From: Oscillospiraceae bacterium
Lineage (GTDB): Bacteria; Bacillota; Clostridia; Oscillospirales; CAG-272
Direction: 5' to 3'
DNA: 47,990 nucleotides
NCBI GenBank assembly: GCA_015065295.1
Contig: SVQN01000013.1
Span: forward strand, 1 to 47,990
A program made the position numbers and the translations under genes. Below, piece by piece: positions 24,257-32,540 of the stretch (positions are counted from its first letter, which is position 1; the number at the start of each line of letters is the position of its first letter). Below the pieces are notes generated by a model. It ran no database searches. It saw only the letters and a program-made list of their open reading frames with translations, and had not been told where the DNA came from.

Positions 24257-25519
24257 ATGCAGGAAAACCACCGGACCGACGGCGCACCGAAAACAAAGAA
24301 GGCGTATTACGTTTACGACTGCGTCTGCACCAAAGATGTCAAGACGCAGCAGATTCTGCGGGAATACGGTACCTGTGCCGCAGACCGTCCCGATGCACAG
24401 CCGAATATTCCGTCCGAACATCCGTTCGGAGCCGATCGGCCGTTCGGCAAGGACTTTGCGGAAAGTCAGCGGAAGCGCGCGGAAGAATATTTCCGGAACA
24501 AGCCGGAACCTCCGGCGGATGACGAACCGGAAGGAGAGACGTACACCGACCGTGCCGGAAACGAGTATATCTACCGTCCGGGATCGGTGACCGGTTCCGG
24601 AATGTATGCCGGGACGGCAGGTGCCGCAGCTGCACGTCCGCGTCCGCTGAAGCTCATGATCGACCAGATTGTCAATATGTTTGAGACGATTGATTCCCGC
24701 CGGAAACGGGAGGAAGACGCCGCCAAACGTCAGGCGATCGCACGCAAGAAGTTTACCGAAAACCGGCACGCTCTGTTCACTGCGGGCATTCTCCTGCTGG
24801 TGACGCTCCTGTTTACCTTGTTCGTTTACTTCGCCTTTTTCGTAATTTCCGATGTGGAAGTCGGAGGTTCCGAACTTTATACCGCCGATGAGGTCGTGGA
24901 AGCGGCCGGATTTGCGGTGGGGGACAACCTCTATTCGTTCCATGCAGGACGTGCGGAGGAATTGATTCTGTTCCATTGTCCGCAGCTGAAATCCGCGCAG
25001 ATTTCGCGCACCGTTCCGAATTCCGTGGACATCGTTCTGGCGGATGACCAGGCGGTCTATTACGCGGAAATCTACGGTGAAACCGCGCTTCTGTCCGCAG
25101 GACTCCGCGTTCTGGGATATGCGGATGCCGATACCGCGGCAGCTTCCGGACTGACGAAGGTCGTTCTTCCGGCGGTGCAGAATTCCGTTGCGGGACGTGT
25201 CCTGACCTTTGCGGAGGAACGCAGTCTGCGTTATGTGCGGAACGTTCTTTCGGCGGCGCAGAGTTCGTCGCTGTACAGTGAGGGACGGATCGGCACAATC
25301 GACGTTTCGGACGAGCACAGCATCCGCATTACCTGCGACCGGATGTACATTCTGGAAATGGGTGCCGAAAAGGACACTGACCTCAAACTCCGTATGGCGT
25401 ACCGGACCATCGGCGGCGATTCCTTTGACCGGGAAATTCCCGCGATCATCAATCTCACCCGGTTCAGCGACAACGGGGAAGCGACGGTACGCTACGATAT
25501 GCGGTTGGTTGTGGAATAA
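24257..25519 (+). CDS. ftsQ: FtsQ/DivIB-type cell division protein
   Basis: A bitopic septum protein that holds FtsL/DivIC and the PBP-FtsW pair. It has 420 residues. A hydrophilic cytoplasmic part of about 170 residues is followed by one membrane segment (about 175-197, LFTAGILLLVTLLFTLFVYF) and a POTRA domain (ISDVEVGGSELYTADEVVEA, about 198-265). The FtsQ beta domain follows, containing VVLPAVQNSVAGRVLTF. The strong GGAAGGAGGGAG supports the ATG at 24257 over the ATG at 24218 that overlaps murG. The basic N-terminal tail fits the long tails on the ftsL and ftsW products. Confidence 0.9.
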   Translation: MQENHRTDGAPKTKKAYYVYDCVCTKDVKTQQILREYGTCAADRPDAQPNIPSEHPFGADRPFGKDFAESQRKRAEEYFRNKPEPPADDEPEGETYTDRAGNEYIYRPGSVTGSGMYAGTAGAAAARPRPLKLMIDQIVNMFETIDSRRKREEDAAKRQAIARKKFTENRHALFTAGILLLVTLLFTLFVYFAFFVISDVEVGGSELYTADEVVEAAGFAVGDNLYSFHAGRAEELILFHCPQLKSAQISRTVPNSVDIVLADDQAVYYAEIYGETALLSAGLRVLGYADADTAAASGLTKVVLPAVQNSVAGRVLTFAEERSLRYVRNVLSAAQSSSLYSEGRIGTIDVSDEHSIRITCDRMYILEMGAEKDTDLKLRMAYRTIGGDSFDREIPAIINLTRFSDNGEATVRYDMRLVVE

Positions 25520-25594
25520 GCGCGAAGCTGGTCGGAAACGATTGAAAAAAATTCCGAAATCACGGAAAATTCAAAATTATTTTCAAAAAAACTA

Positions 25595-25623
25595 TTGCAA
25601 ATTCGTCATCCATCATGTATTAT
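25595..25623 (+). promoter_or_regulatory. Promoter of ftsZ
   Basis: TTGCAA (25595-25600), a 17-base spacer and TATTAT (25618-25623) lie in the AT-rich 188-base gap before ftsZ. FtsZ can therefore be made separately from the upstream wall genes. Confidence 0.75.
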
Positions 25624-25707
25624 ATAACGTAGTGTAATGTTTTTATTATGGGTAATGGTTTGCCTAAATTTACTATAAGACAATAACCGGACAAGGAGGG
25701 CACAGGA

Positions 25708-26922
25708 ATGCCGTTTGAACTTGATGATAATAACTATGAAAGTGGTGTAAATATAAAAGTTGTAGGTGTCGGCGGCGGCGGGAACAACGCTCTGAACCGG
25801 ATGGTCAATACGAACGTCCGCGGCGTTGACTTCATCGCAATCAACACCGATACGCAGGCACTTTTGAAGTCCAGCGCACCCGTAAAGATTGCAATCGGCG
25901 AACGCTGTGCAAAGGGGAAGGGCGCAGGCTCCAATCCTGATCTCGGCGCAATGGCAGCCGAAGAAAGCAGTGAAGAAATCAAGCAGGCACTGGAAGGTGC
26001 GGACATGGTCTTCATTGCGGCCGGCATGGGCGGCGGTACCGGTACCGGTGCGGCTCCCGTCGTTGCACGTCTCGCTCAGGAAATGGGAATCCTGACCGTT
26101 GGTATCGTAACCAAGCCGTTCGTTTTTGAACGCAAGAAGAGAATGGATCAGGCGGAAGCCGGGATCGAAAATCTGAAGCAGTACGTTGACTCTCTCATCA
26201 TCATCCCGAACGAGAGACTCAAGGCGGTCGAAGAAAAGATCACCTTCATGAACGCATTCCAGATCGCGGACGACGTTCTCAGCCACGGCGTACAGAGCAT
26301 CACCGAGCTCATCAACGTTCCCGAATACATCAACCTCGACTTTGCGGACGTTACCGCAATCATGAAGGATGCCGGCTACGCGCACATGGGTATGGGCGAA
26401 GGCACCGGCAAGGGCATGGCAGAAGAAGCGGCAAGAAGCGCGATCCACAGCCCCCTTCTCGAAACCACGATTGCCGGAGCAAAGGGCGTTCTCATCAGCG
26501 TTACCGTATCTCCCGACATCCCGCTCGAAGAAATCGAAGCAGCATCCGCGCTCATCACCGACGAAGCAGCGGAAGACGCAACCGTTATCTGGGGTGCGGC
26601 ATTCGACCCGTCTCTGGAAGACACCATGAAGGTCACGATCATTGCGACCGGATTTGAAAACAAGAACGAGGTCGACGCGGCTTTTAACAAGAAGGCGGAA
26701 TCTGGGCTCCGCCCGGTTGCTTATGGGAAGAAGTCTCCCGCAGCCGTAAAGCCGGAAACCAAGGTCGTTGAACAGCAGAAGCCCGTTCAGAAGAAGCCCG
26801 TTCAGCCCGTTGAACCGGAACCGGAAGACGAAAAGGACGACGATTCCGCCATCTCCGAAGATGATTTCAACGAAATCATCAAGATGCTCAACATGAACAA
26901 GAACGGTCAGAAGAGATATTGA
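25708..26922 (+). CDS. ftsZ: Cell division GTPase FtsZ
   Basis: This is the tubulin homologue that builds the division ring. The protein is 404 residues with GVGGGGNNALNRM, the tubulin signature GGGTGTG (108-114), the synergy loop NLDFADV and the full GTPase and C-terminal domains to about residue 320. A linker rich in Lys, Pro, Glu and Asp follows. The C-terminus reads EDDFNEIIKMLNMNKNGQ, not the usual D-IP-FLR peptide that binds FtsA, SepF or ZapD. AAGGAGG lies at the right distance before the ATG at 25708. No ftsA lies next to it. A hairpin half-element follows. Confidence 0.98.
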   Translation: MPFELDDNNYESGVNIKVVGVGGGGNNALNRMVNTNVRGVDFIAINTDTQALLKSSAPVKIAIGERCAKGKGAGSNPDLGAMAAEESSEEIKQALEGADMVFIAAGMGGGTGTGAAPVVARLAQEMGILTVGIVTKPFVFERKKRMDQAEAGIENLKQYVDSLIIIPNERLKAVEEKITFMNAFQIADDVLSHGVQSITELINVPEYINLDFADVTAIMKDAGYAHMGMGEGTGKGMAEEAARSAIHSPLLETTIAGAKGVLISVTVSPDIPLEEIEAASALITDEAAEDATVIWGAAFDPSLEDTMKVTIIATGFENKNEVDAAFNKKAESGLRPVAYGKKSPAAVKPETKVVEQQKPVQKKPVQPVEPEPEDEKDDDSAISEDDFNEIIKMLNMNKNGQKRY

Positions 26923-26943
26923 TTGAATCAAATGAAGTTTTTT

Positions 26944-27026
26944 CGTGGGAAACCTTTTTAAGGAAAAGGTTTCCCGCGAGTTTTTGCGGAGCAAATACTC
27001 TGCCCCTCTTCCAAAACCTTTTTAAA
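26944..27026 (+). repeat. Hairpin half-element after ftsZ, with an inserted second hairpin
   Basis: The family hairpin (GGGAAACCTTTT/AAAAGGTTTCCC within 26944-26978) comes first. An extra hairpin, GAGTTTTTGC-GGA-GCAAATACTC (26978-27000), then separates it from the tail at 27001-27026. It probably also terminates ftsZ transcripts. Confidence 0.7.
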
Positions 27027-27074
27027 TGGGAAAATGGAAAGGGATTTTTGTTATGTGAAGGATGGAGAATTGCT

Positions 27075-27989
27075 GTGGAATTGTTTGAACTTTATAAGAG
27101 AAATTTTCCGTTTGTGGTTCGTGAAGAACGGAAGGTTCTGGAGATTCTCGGGGATCCGGAAAACCGGATTCTGGAAAAACGGAATACGGACGATGCGCTG
27201 ATCGGTGCGTGCGTTGTGCATAAAAATACCGTTTATATGCTGTGCGTGGATCGTGAATACCGCGGACGCGGAATCGGGTCGGAACTGCTCCGTCAGGCGG
27301 AAAAAACTGTGCGGGAAGCTGGGTACACGGACATTTCTGTCGGTGCGGGCGATACCTATCTTGCGCCCGGTGTACCGACATCCTGTCCGGTTTGTACGGA
27401 CGAAGCGTATGACGAACGCGGTGTCGAACGGCTGTACGACGGTCTGACGGACGATGCGGCGGAATTTTTCCGGAAACGTGGATACGTCCATTCGTGGGGG
27501 GACTGTGACTGCTTTGATATGCGGTTTCCTCTGACAGAGTTTGCGTCGGATGCCGGGCGTGTCGGCGATACCGTGGATGGGATCACCTACCGTTTCGCAT
27601 CGGCGGAAGATATCCCGGAAATAAAAAAATGCACAGACGATGCGCATGAAAAATTCACGAAGTACTATCTGGACGAGAGAAAATACGACGGTTCAAACGG
27701 GGAACGCGTCCTGATTGCCCTCGACGGAACGACCGTCTGCGGCACACTGATCATCTGCACAGAAACGGAAGGGAAGGGGATCGGCAGCGTCGGCTGTACA
27801 ACGGTTCGTCACAGCCACCGCGGACGGCATATCGCCGTCAATATGGTAAAAATCGGCACCGGTTTCCTCAAAGAATCCGGTCTGACCGACGCCTATCTCG
27901 GCTATACTTACACCGGTCTCGAAAAAATGTACGGCTATTCCGGCTATAAAATCTGCACTTATTATATGATGGCACAGAAAAACCTGTAA
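27075..27989 (+). CDS. Double-domain GNAT N-acetyltransferase
   Basis: A protein of 304 residues with two acetyltransferase folds in a row. The first has the acetyl-CoA loop REYRGRGIGSELL (about 58-70). The second ends with RHSHRGRHIAVNM and the closing YTGLEKMYGYSGYK block. Tandem GNATs include mycothiol synthase-like enzymes, but the substrate here is not known. The GTG at 27075 is chosen because GGAG (27064-27067) is 7 bases upstream and the protein fold begins at VELFELYKR. A longer frame reaches back into ftsZ and the hairpin element and is not supported. No co-transcribed partner is seen. Confidence 0.8.
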   Translation: MELFELYKRNFPFVVREERKVLEILGDPENRILEKRNTDDALIGACVVHKNTVYMLCVDREYRGRGIGSELLRQAEKTVREAGYTDISVGAGDTYLAPGVPTSCPVCTDEAYDERGVERLYDGLTDDAAEFFRKRGYVHSWGDCDCFDMRFPLTEFASDAGRVGDTVDGITYRFASAEDIPEIKKCTDDAHEKFTKYYLDERKYDGSNGERVLIALDGTTVCGTLIICTETEGKGIGSVGCTTVRHSHRGRHIAVNMVKIGTGFLKESGLTDAYLGYTYTGLEKMYGYSGYKICTYYMMAQKNL

Positions 27990-28008
27990 ATCCGCACAAA
28001 CAAAAAAA

Positions 28009-28083
28009 TCCCCTTTTCAGTCCAAAAGTTTTTGAAAAGGGGGTGCAGGGGGAAAAACTTTTTTCAAAAAGTTTTTCCCCCTG
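28009..28083 (-). repeat. Hairpin half-element after the DUF1667 gene
   Basis: Read on the minus strand, a perfect hairpin (28044-28083) follows the DUF1667 stop and is trailed by the tail (28021-28042). The tail can also pair with CCCCTTTTCA at 28009-28018, giving a second stem. It lies between convergent genes and may terminate both. Confidence 0.75.
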
Positions 28084-28094
28084 CAAATCTTTAT

Positions 28095-28460
28095 TTACTC
28101 AAAATCCTTGCACGCGATGAGGTTGGTGCCGGGTTCGATGAAGTTTTCCACAAGAATGTCGCCGGTCTTGACGGGTGCCTTGGCGATGGTTTTGCGGACG
28201 ATGTCCATGGCCTCGAACAGAGTCGGGCGCGGGATCGGCTTGTCCGTGCGGACGGGGAGCATGGCATAGCCGTCCTTCGTCTGAACGGTCACGGTCGAGG
28301 TGAGCGTGCGGACGGGATTGGTGACTTCGCTTTCCGCGTACTTCTTGCCGCGCGGACAGGTGTGACCGGTCACGTCAACGATCTGGTTGTTTTCGTCCAG
28401 CGTAACGAGGACTTTGCAGCCTGCCGGGCAGACAACGCAGGTTAATTCTTTCGTAATCAT
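28095..28460 (-). CDS. DUF1667 domain protein
   Basis: A 121-residue protein of the DUF1667/COG3862 family, with conserved cysteines C8, C11 and C15 (CVVCPAGC) and C35 (HTCPRG) likely to bind a metal or iron-sulfur cluster. It is regularly found as the third member of an operon with a GlpA-like FAD oxidoreductase and a second FAD/NAD oxidoreductase, as here. Its role is inferred to be electron transfer or regulation of that pair. It overlaps the upstream gene by 4 bases. Confidence 0.88.
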   Translation of the reverse strand: MITKELTCVVCPAGCKVLVTLDENNQIVDVTGHTCPRGKKYAESEVTNPVRTLTSTVTVQTKDGYAMLPVRTDKPIPRPTLFEAMDIVRKTIAKAPVKTGDILVENFIEPGTNLIACKDFE

Positions 28461-29749
28461 TTGCTGCCTCCGAGTTCGCGTAAATATACGGTGATCTTCT
28501 TGTCTTCCGATGCCGCGAGAGCTGCGATCTTGTCCGCCGGAATTTCAAGGGATTCCATTTCGCCCGGAGCAACCGCGCTCTTTGCCTTCTTCACGAGGAC
28601 TTCGCCGGATTCGGTTTCGATCACGAGCTGTACCTTCTTGTAAACGTCGGTCACGCGGAAGAAGACGCGTACCGCTTCCGCCGTTTCGGTGATGTCGATG
28701 CGTTCCGGAACGGTGTAGCGAACGCCGAAACCGGTCGTCACTTCTACGGACTTCACGGTCTTTTCCGTTTCGCCGAGGATGGTCGCTGCCGCATGGGTAC
28801 CCGCGATGTCCGCTTCTTCGGAAACGTAGTCAACGAGGTCGTGAACGTGCAGAACGTTGCCGCAGGCGTAGATGCCGGACGCTTCGGTTTCGCGGAACTG
28901 GTTGACCGCCGCACCGTTGGTCATGCGGTCGAGGGAGATGCCCGCGCCCGTGGTCAGTTCGTTTTCCGGAATCAGACCGACGGAGAGAAGGAGCGTGTCG
29001 CATTCGATGTATTCTTCGGTGCCGGGGATGGGCTTTCTGCCGTTCGCTTCGTCTACCTTGGCGATGGTAACGCCGGTCACACGTTCCTTACCGTGGATTT
29101 CGGTGACGGTGTGGGACAGACGGAGCGGAATGCCGAAGTCATCCAGACACTGTACGATGTTTCTTGCAAGGCCGCCGGAATAGGGCATGAGTTCGCAGAC
29201 GGTCAGAACCTTCGCGCCTTCGAGGGTCATGCGGCGTGCCATAATCAGGCCGATGTCACCGGAACCGAGGATAACCACGCGGTTGCCGGGCATGAAGCCT
29301 TCAATATTGATGTATCTCTGCGCGCATCCGGCGGTGTAAACGCCTGCCGGACGGGTACCCGGAATGTTCAGCGCACCGCGGGTACGTTCGCGGCATCCCA
29401 TGGCGAGGATGACAGCATCGGCGGTCGCGGTAACGTAGCCGAGTTCGGGGGAAACGAACGTTACATGACGGTCGTTTGTCAGACCGAGAACCATGCAGTT
29501 GGTCATGATCGGAATGCCCGCGTTACGCGCCATCTGAACATAGCGTCCGGCGTATTCGGGACCGGAAAGTTCTTCACCGAAACGGTGGAGACCGAAACCG
29601 GCGTGGATGCACTGGTTCAGGATGCCGCCCGGTTCGCTGTCGCGTTCAAGAACGAGAACGTCGTCGGGAGCAAGACCGCGCTTGACGGCGGCACAAGCGG
29701 CTGCAAGCCCTGCAGGACCGCCGCCGATGATGATTAATTTCTTATGCAT
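28457..29749 (-). CDS. FAD-dependent pyridine nucleotide-disulfide oxidoreductase family protein
   Basis: A flavoprotein of 430 residues. It has the FAD loop LIIIGGGPAGLAAACAA (4-20), a Cys-containing ILNQCIHAGFGLH segment, a second dinucleotide loop VVILGSGDIGLIMARR for NAD(P)H, and the late FAD-contact stretch ASGIYACGNVLHVHDL. The C-terminal 90 residues form an extra domain. It belongs to the set that accompanies GlpA-like proteins and DUF1667. It probably passes electrons between NAD(P)H and the partner flavoprotein; the physiological donor is not shown by the sequence. Confidence 0.85.
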   Translation of the reverse strand: MHKKLIIIGGGPAGLAAACAAVKRGLAPDDVLVLERDSEPGGILNQCIHAGFGLHRFGEELSGPEYAGRYVQMARNAGIPIMTNCMVLGLTNDRHVTFVSPELGYVTATADAVILAMGCRERTRGALNIPGTRPAGVYTAGCAQRYINIEGFMPGNRVVILGSGDIGLIMARRMTLEGAKVLTVCELMPYSGGLARNIVQCLDDFGIPLRLSHTVTEIHGKERVTGVTIAKVDEANGRKPIPGTEEYIECDTLLLSVGLIPENELTTGAGISLDRMTNGAAVNQFRETEASGIYACGNVLHVHDLVDYVSEEADIAGTHAAATILGETEKTVKSVEVTTGFGVRYTVPERIDITETAEAVRVFFRVTDVYKKVQLVIETESGEVLVKKAKSAVAPGEMESLEIPADKIAALAASEDKKITVYLRELGGSK

Positions 29750-29751
29750 AC

Positions 29752-31206
29752 TCAGTTTCCTCCCTTGCGTTTTTCAACAAGCCACGAACCGCCGCCGCAT
29801 TTGGTTACGGTGTCGAGTTCCTTCCGGGTTTCGCGTGCGATGAGGTCGGCTACTCTCGGGGAGCAGAAACCGCCCTGGCAGCGTCCCATACCTGCGCGGA
29901 GACGTCTCTTGACCATGTCGATGGTGACAGCCGGAATCGGCGCGTGGATCGCGTCGAGGATATCGCCTTCGGTGACGGTTTCGCAGCGGCAGATGATGCG
30001 GCCGTACGCGGGATTCTTTTTGCAGATGTCCGCGCGTTCTTCGTCGGTCATGTGGTTGAACTGCTTGTGGTTGCCGTCCGCACGGCGGGTGGGGATGTAG
30101 TCGTCACGGTCTTCGAGCTTGAGACCTGCGTCTTCGAGAAGGCCGACGAGGTATTCCGCCGTAGCCGGAGAGGAGGCAAATCCGGGGGATTCGACGCCGA
30201 CCGCATGGACAACGTTCGGGAGCTGTTCGGAATTCCGGATGTAGAAGTCGTAGGTGTTCGGGGTCGCGCGGACACCGGCGAAGGAAGTGATTGCCATTCT
30301 GGTGTTGACGGTCGGCATGAGAAGGTGCGCGCCGGTGGTGATTTCTTCGAGACCGGGAGCGGTCGTGCTCTTGTCGCTTCCGTCTTCGATCGGATACGCG
30401 TTCGGGCCGATGAGGAGGTTTCCGTGAACGGTCGGGCTGACGAGAATGCCCTTGCCGCGTTCGGACGGGCAGACAAACAGGGTAGAGTTCGCCATATTGC
30501 CGCAGACCTTATCGAGAACGATGTATTCGCCGCGGCGGGGAGTGATCGTGATCGGGAAATCGTGTTCGCCGAGGATTTCCGCAACGTGAACGGAGCTGAC
30601 ACCGGCGCAGTTGACGACATAGCGTGCCGCGATGGTATCCACACCGTTGGAAATGTAGTAGATATCGCCTGCGCGGGATGCACCGATTACCTTGAAATTG
30701 AAGTAGAAGTGAACGCCGTTGGTCGCCGCGTTGTCTGCGGCCGCCATGGTGAGGCCGTAGGGACAGGTGATTCCGGCGGACGGAGCCCAGAGGGAAGCGG
30801 TTGCTTCGGCGGAGATATTCGGTTCCATGCGGCGGAGTTCGTCCTGACCGATGATTCGCATATCCGGAACGCCGTTGGCAACGCCGCGGTCATAGAGGTC
30901 GCGGAGCACCTTCAGGTCGCCGTCGCCGAAGCCGACAACGTGGGAACCGCATTCTTTCAGCGGAACGTCGAGCTGCTTGGCAAGGCCCTTCATGAGCATA
31001 TTGCCGCGCACATTGAGTTTTGCCTTGAGGGTGCCGGGCTTTGCGTCATAGCCGGCATGAACGATAGCGGAGTTGGCACAGGTTGCGCCCATGGCAACGT
31101 CGCAGCCCGCTTCGGCAACTGCTACGGAACAGTGTTTTGTAGAAAGCAGACGCGCAGTCATGACGCCGGTACAGCCTGCACCGATAATCAGTACGTCGTA
31201 GATCAT
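29752..31206 (-). CDS. GlpA-like FAD-dependent dehydrogenase with C-terminal [2Fe-2S] BFD domain
   Basis: A DAO-family oxidoreductase of 484 residues: FAD loop VLIIGAGCTGVMTARLL near the N-terminus, CANSAIVHAGYDAKPG, and VHAVGVESPGFASSPA near the end of the catalytic part. The last 85 residues are a BFD-like iron-sulfur domain with CRCE and GRCQGGFC. Such proteins are usually named glycerol-3-phosphate dehydrogenase, and L-2-hydroxyglutarate oxidase is a close fold. No glycerol kinase or transporter is adjacent, so the substrate is open. The ATG at 31206 has AGGAGAC upstream. It is the first gene of the three-gene minus-strand operon. Confidence 0.85.
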   Translation of the reverse strand: MIYDVLIIGAGCTGVMTARLLSTKHCSVAVAEAGCDVAMGATCANSAIVHAGYDAKPGTLKAKLNVRGNMLMKGLAKQLDVPLKECGSHVVGFGDGDLKVLRDLYDRGVANGVPDMRIIGQDELRRMEPNISAEATASLWAPSAGITCPYGLTMAAADNAATNGVHFYFNFKVIGASRAGDIYYISNGVDTIAARYVVNCAGVSSVHVAEILGEHDFPITITPRRGEYIVLDKVCGNMANSTLFVCPSERGKGILVSPTVHGNLLIGPNAYPIEDGSDKSTTAPGLEEITTGAHLLMPTVNTRMAITSFAGVRATPNTYDFYIRNSEQLPNVVHAVGVESPGFASSPATAEYLVGLLEDAGLKLEDRDDYIPTRRADGNHKQFNHMTDEERADICKKNPAYGRIICRCETVTEGDILDAIHAPIPAVTIDMVKRRLRAGMGRCQGGFCSPRVADLIARETRKELDTVTKCGGGSWLVEKRKGGN

Positions 31207-31275
31207 AGTATGTAGTCTCCTGAGTCTTGACAGCCGGCGGAGGGTCTTTCTGCCGCGGCTATTCTTATTCACTTT

Positions 31276-31304
31276 AGTATAACATAAATTATTATGCAAT
31301 ACAA
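31276..31304 (-). promoter_or_regulatory. Promoter of the FAD oxidoreductase operon
   Basis: On the minus strand TTGTAT (31299-31304) and TATACT (31276-31281) are 17 bases apart. It is back to back with the moxR promoter in a 282-base AT-rich divergent region. Confidence 0.7.
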
Positions 31305-31367
31305 CAAAATCCGAAAAAAAATTGTTGGCAATAGTGACAAAAATACATACTTTTTATACGGACAGTA

Positions 31368-31396
31368 TTGTATTTATAAAAAAACTATGATAAAAT
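31368..31396 (+). promoter_or_regulatory. Promoter of moxR
   Basis: TTGTAT (31368-31373), a 17-base spacer and TAAAAT (31391-31396). A second, weaker pair (TTGGCA, 17 bases, TACTTT) lies further up. Confidence 0.55.
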
Positions 31397-31425
31397 AATT
31401 CGTATAGAAGAATGTCAGACGACAG

Positions 31426-31477
31426 TTGACGTTTTTATTTAACCGTCAAATATTTTGGAGGCAGCGGTCATTACCGC
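31426..31477 (+). promoter_or_regulatory. Two leader hairpins before moxR
   Basis: TTGACG/CGTCAA (31426-31449) and GCGGT-CATT-ACCGC (31464-31477) lie in the roughly 85-base leader. The second ends right beside the GAAAGG ribosome-binding site. A spare GGAGG at 31457-31461 has no start codon behind it. Confidence 0.35.
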
Positions 31478-31488
31478 GAAAGGAAAAC

Positions 31489-32463
31489 ATGGCAAACGAA
31501 AACAGAATCGAAGTAAACGAAACCTCTTACAAGTCCGCGCAGGCACTCATCGCGGAAGTAGAGAAGGTCGTCATCGGTAAGCATAACGAAATCGTGCTTC
31601 TCGTTACGGCAATGCTCTCCGGCGGTCACGTTCTGATTGAAGACGTACCGGGTACCGGTAAAACCACCGTCGCGGCGGCTCTCTCCAAGGCAGCCGGCCT
31701 CGACTTCAACCGCGCACAGTTCACCCCCGACGTTATGGCATCCGACATCACCGGCTTCAACGTATACAACCGTCAGAAGGAAGAATTCGAATTCCGTGAA
31801 GGTCTCGTTATGACGAACATTCTCCTCGCGGACGAAATCAACCGTGCTTCCCCGAAGACGCAGTCCGCGCTTCTCGAAGCAATGGAAGAAGCGAAGGTTA
31901 CGGTTGACGGTACGACCTACCGCGTTCCCGACCCGTTCATGGTTATCGCAACCCAGAACCCGACCGGTTACGTCGGTACCTATCCGCTTCCGGAAGCTCA
32001 GCTCGACCGTTTCGCAATGCGTCTCTCCATGGGCTATCCGACCGAAGAAGAAGAAATCAACATCATCTCCGACCGCCGCGGCGTGAACCCGCTCGACAAG
32101 GTCAACGCCATCACCAACGTGGAAACCATCCGCGGCATCCGCGCAGCCGTTCAGAACGTTGCGCTCGAACCCGAAATCTGCCGTTACATCGTACAGCTCA
32201 TCCACGCAACCCGTAAGTCCACCAAGCTCTCCCTCGGTGCGTCCCCGCGTGCATCCCTCCTTCTCATGAAGCTGTCCCAGGCGTACGCATTCCTCCGCGG
32301 CCGCGACTACGTCCTTCCCGAAGACATCGCGTTCGTATTCACTCCCGGTATTGCTCACCGTATCGTTCTCTCTCAGGAAGCACGTCTCAACCGCGAATCC
32401 CAGACCGATATCCTCGCTGAAATTCTCAGAACCGTTGAAGTTCCGTACAAGACCAAGAGATAA
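31489..32463 (+). CDS. MoxR-family AAA+ ATPase
   Basis: A 324-residue cytosolic AAA+ protein with Walker A GTGKTT (55-60, in EDVPGTGKTTVA), Walker B and sensor region LLADEINRASPKTQSALLEA, IATQNPTGYVGTYPLPEAQL and a C-terminal helical lid. MoxR ATPases act as chaperones and usually lie beside a DUF58 protein and a transglutaminase-like membrane protein, as here. The ATG at 31489 follows AAAGGAAAAC. The start upstream of this in the same frame falls inside the leader hairpin and is rejected. Confidence 0.93.
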   Translation: MANENRIEVNETSYKSAQALIAEVEKVVIGKHNEIVLLVTAMLSGGHVLIEDVPGTGKTTVAAALSKAAGLDFNRAQFTPDVMASDITGFNVYNRQKEEFEFREGLVMTNILLADEINRASPKTQSALLEAMEEAKVTVDGTTYRVPDPFMVIATQNPTGYVGTYPLPEAQLDRFAMRLSMGYPTEEEEINIISDRRGVNPLDKVNAITNVETIRGIRAAVQNVALEPEICRYIVQLIHATRKSTKLSLGASPRASLLLMKLSQAYAFLRGRDYVLPEDIAFVFTPGIAHRIVLSQEARLNRESQTDILAEILRTVEVPYKTKR

Positions 32464-32471
32464 GGGGATTT

Positions 32472-32504
32472 TTCGGTAAGCCTTTTTCAAAAAGGTTTAC
32501 CGAA
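32472..32504 (+). terminator. Hairpin (repeat-family relative) between moxR and the DUF58 gene
   Basis: TTCGGTAAGCCTTTTT-C-AAAAAGGTTTACCGAA forms a long stem with one G-T pair. The stem resembles the dispersed family, but the tail is missing. It may lower transcription from moxR into the next gene. Confidence 0.6.
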
Positions 32505-32540
32505 GACAAACATTTTTTATAAAACAAGAAACGAGAAAAC

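Noticed and set aside
28793-29737. 314-codon plus-strand frame across the FAD oxidoreductase gene
   Set aside because: Antisense to a gene with two dinucleotide-binding loops; no start signal.
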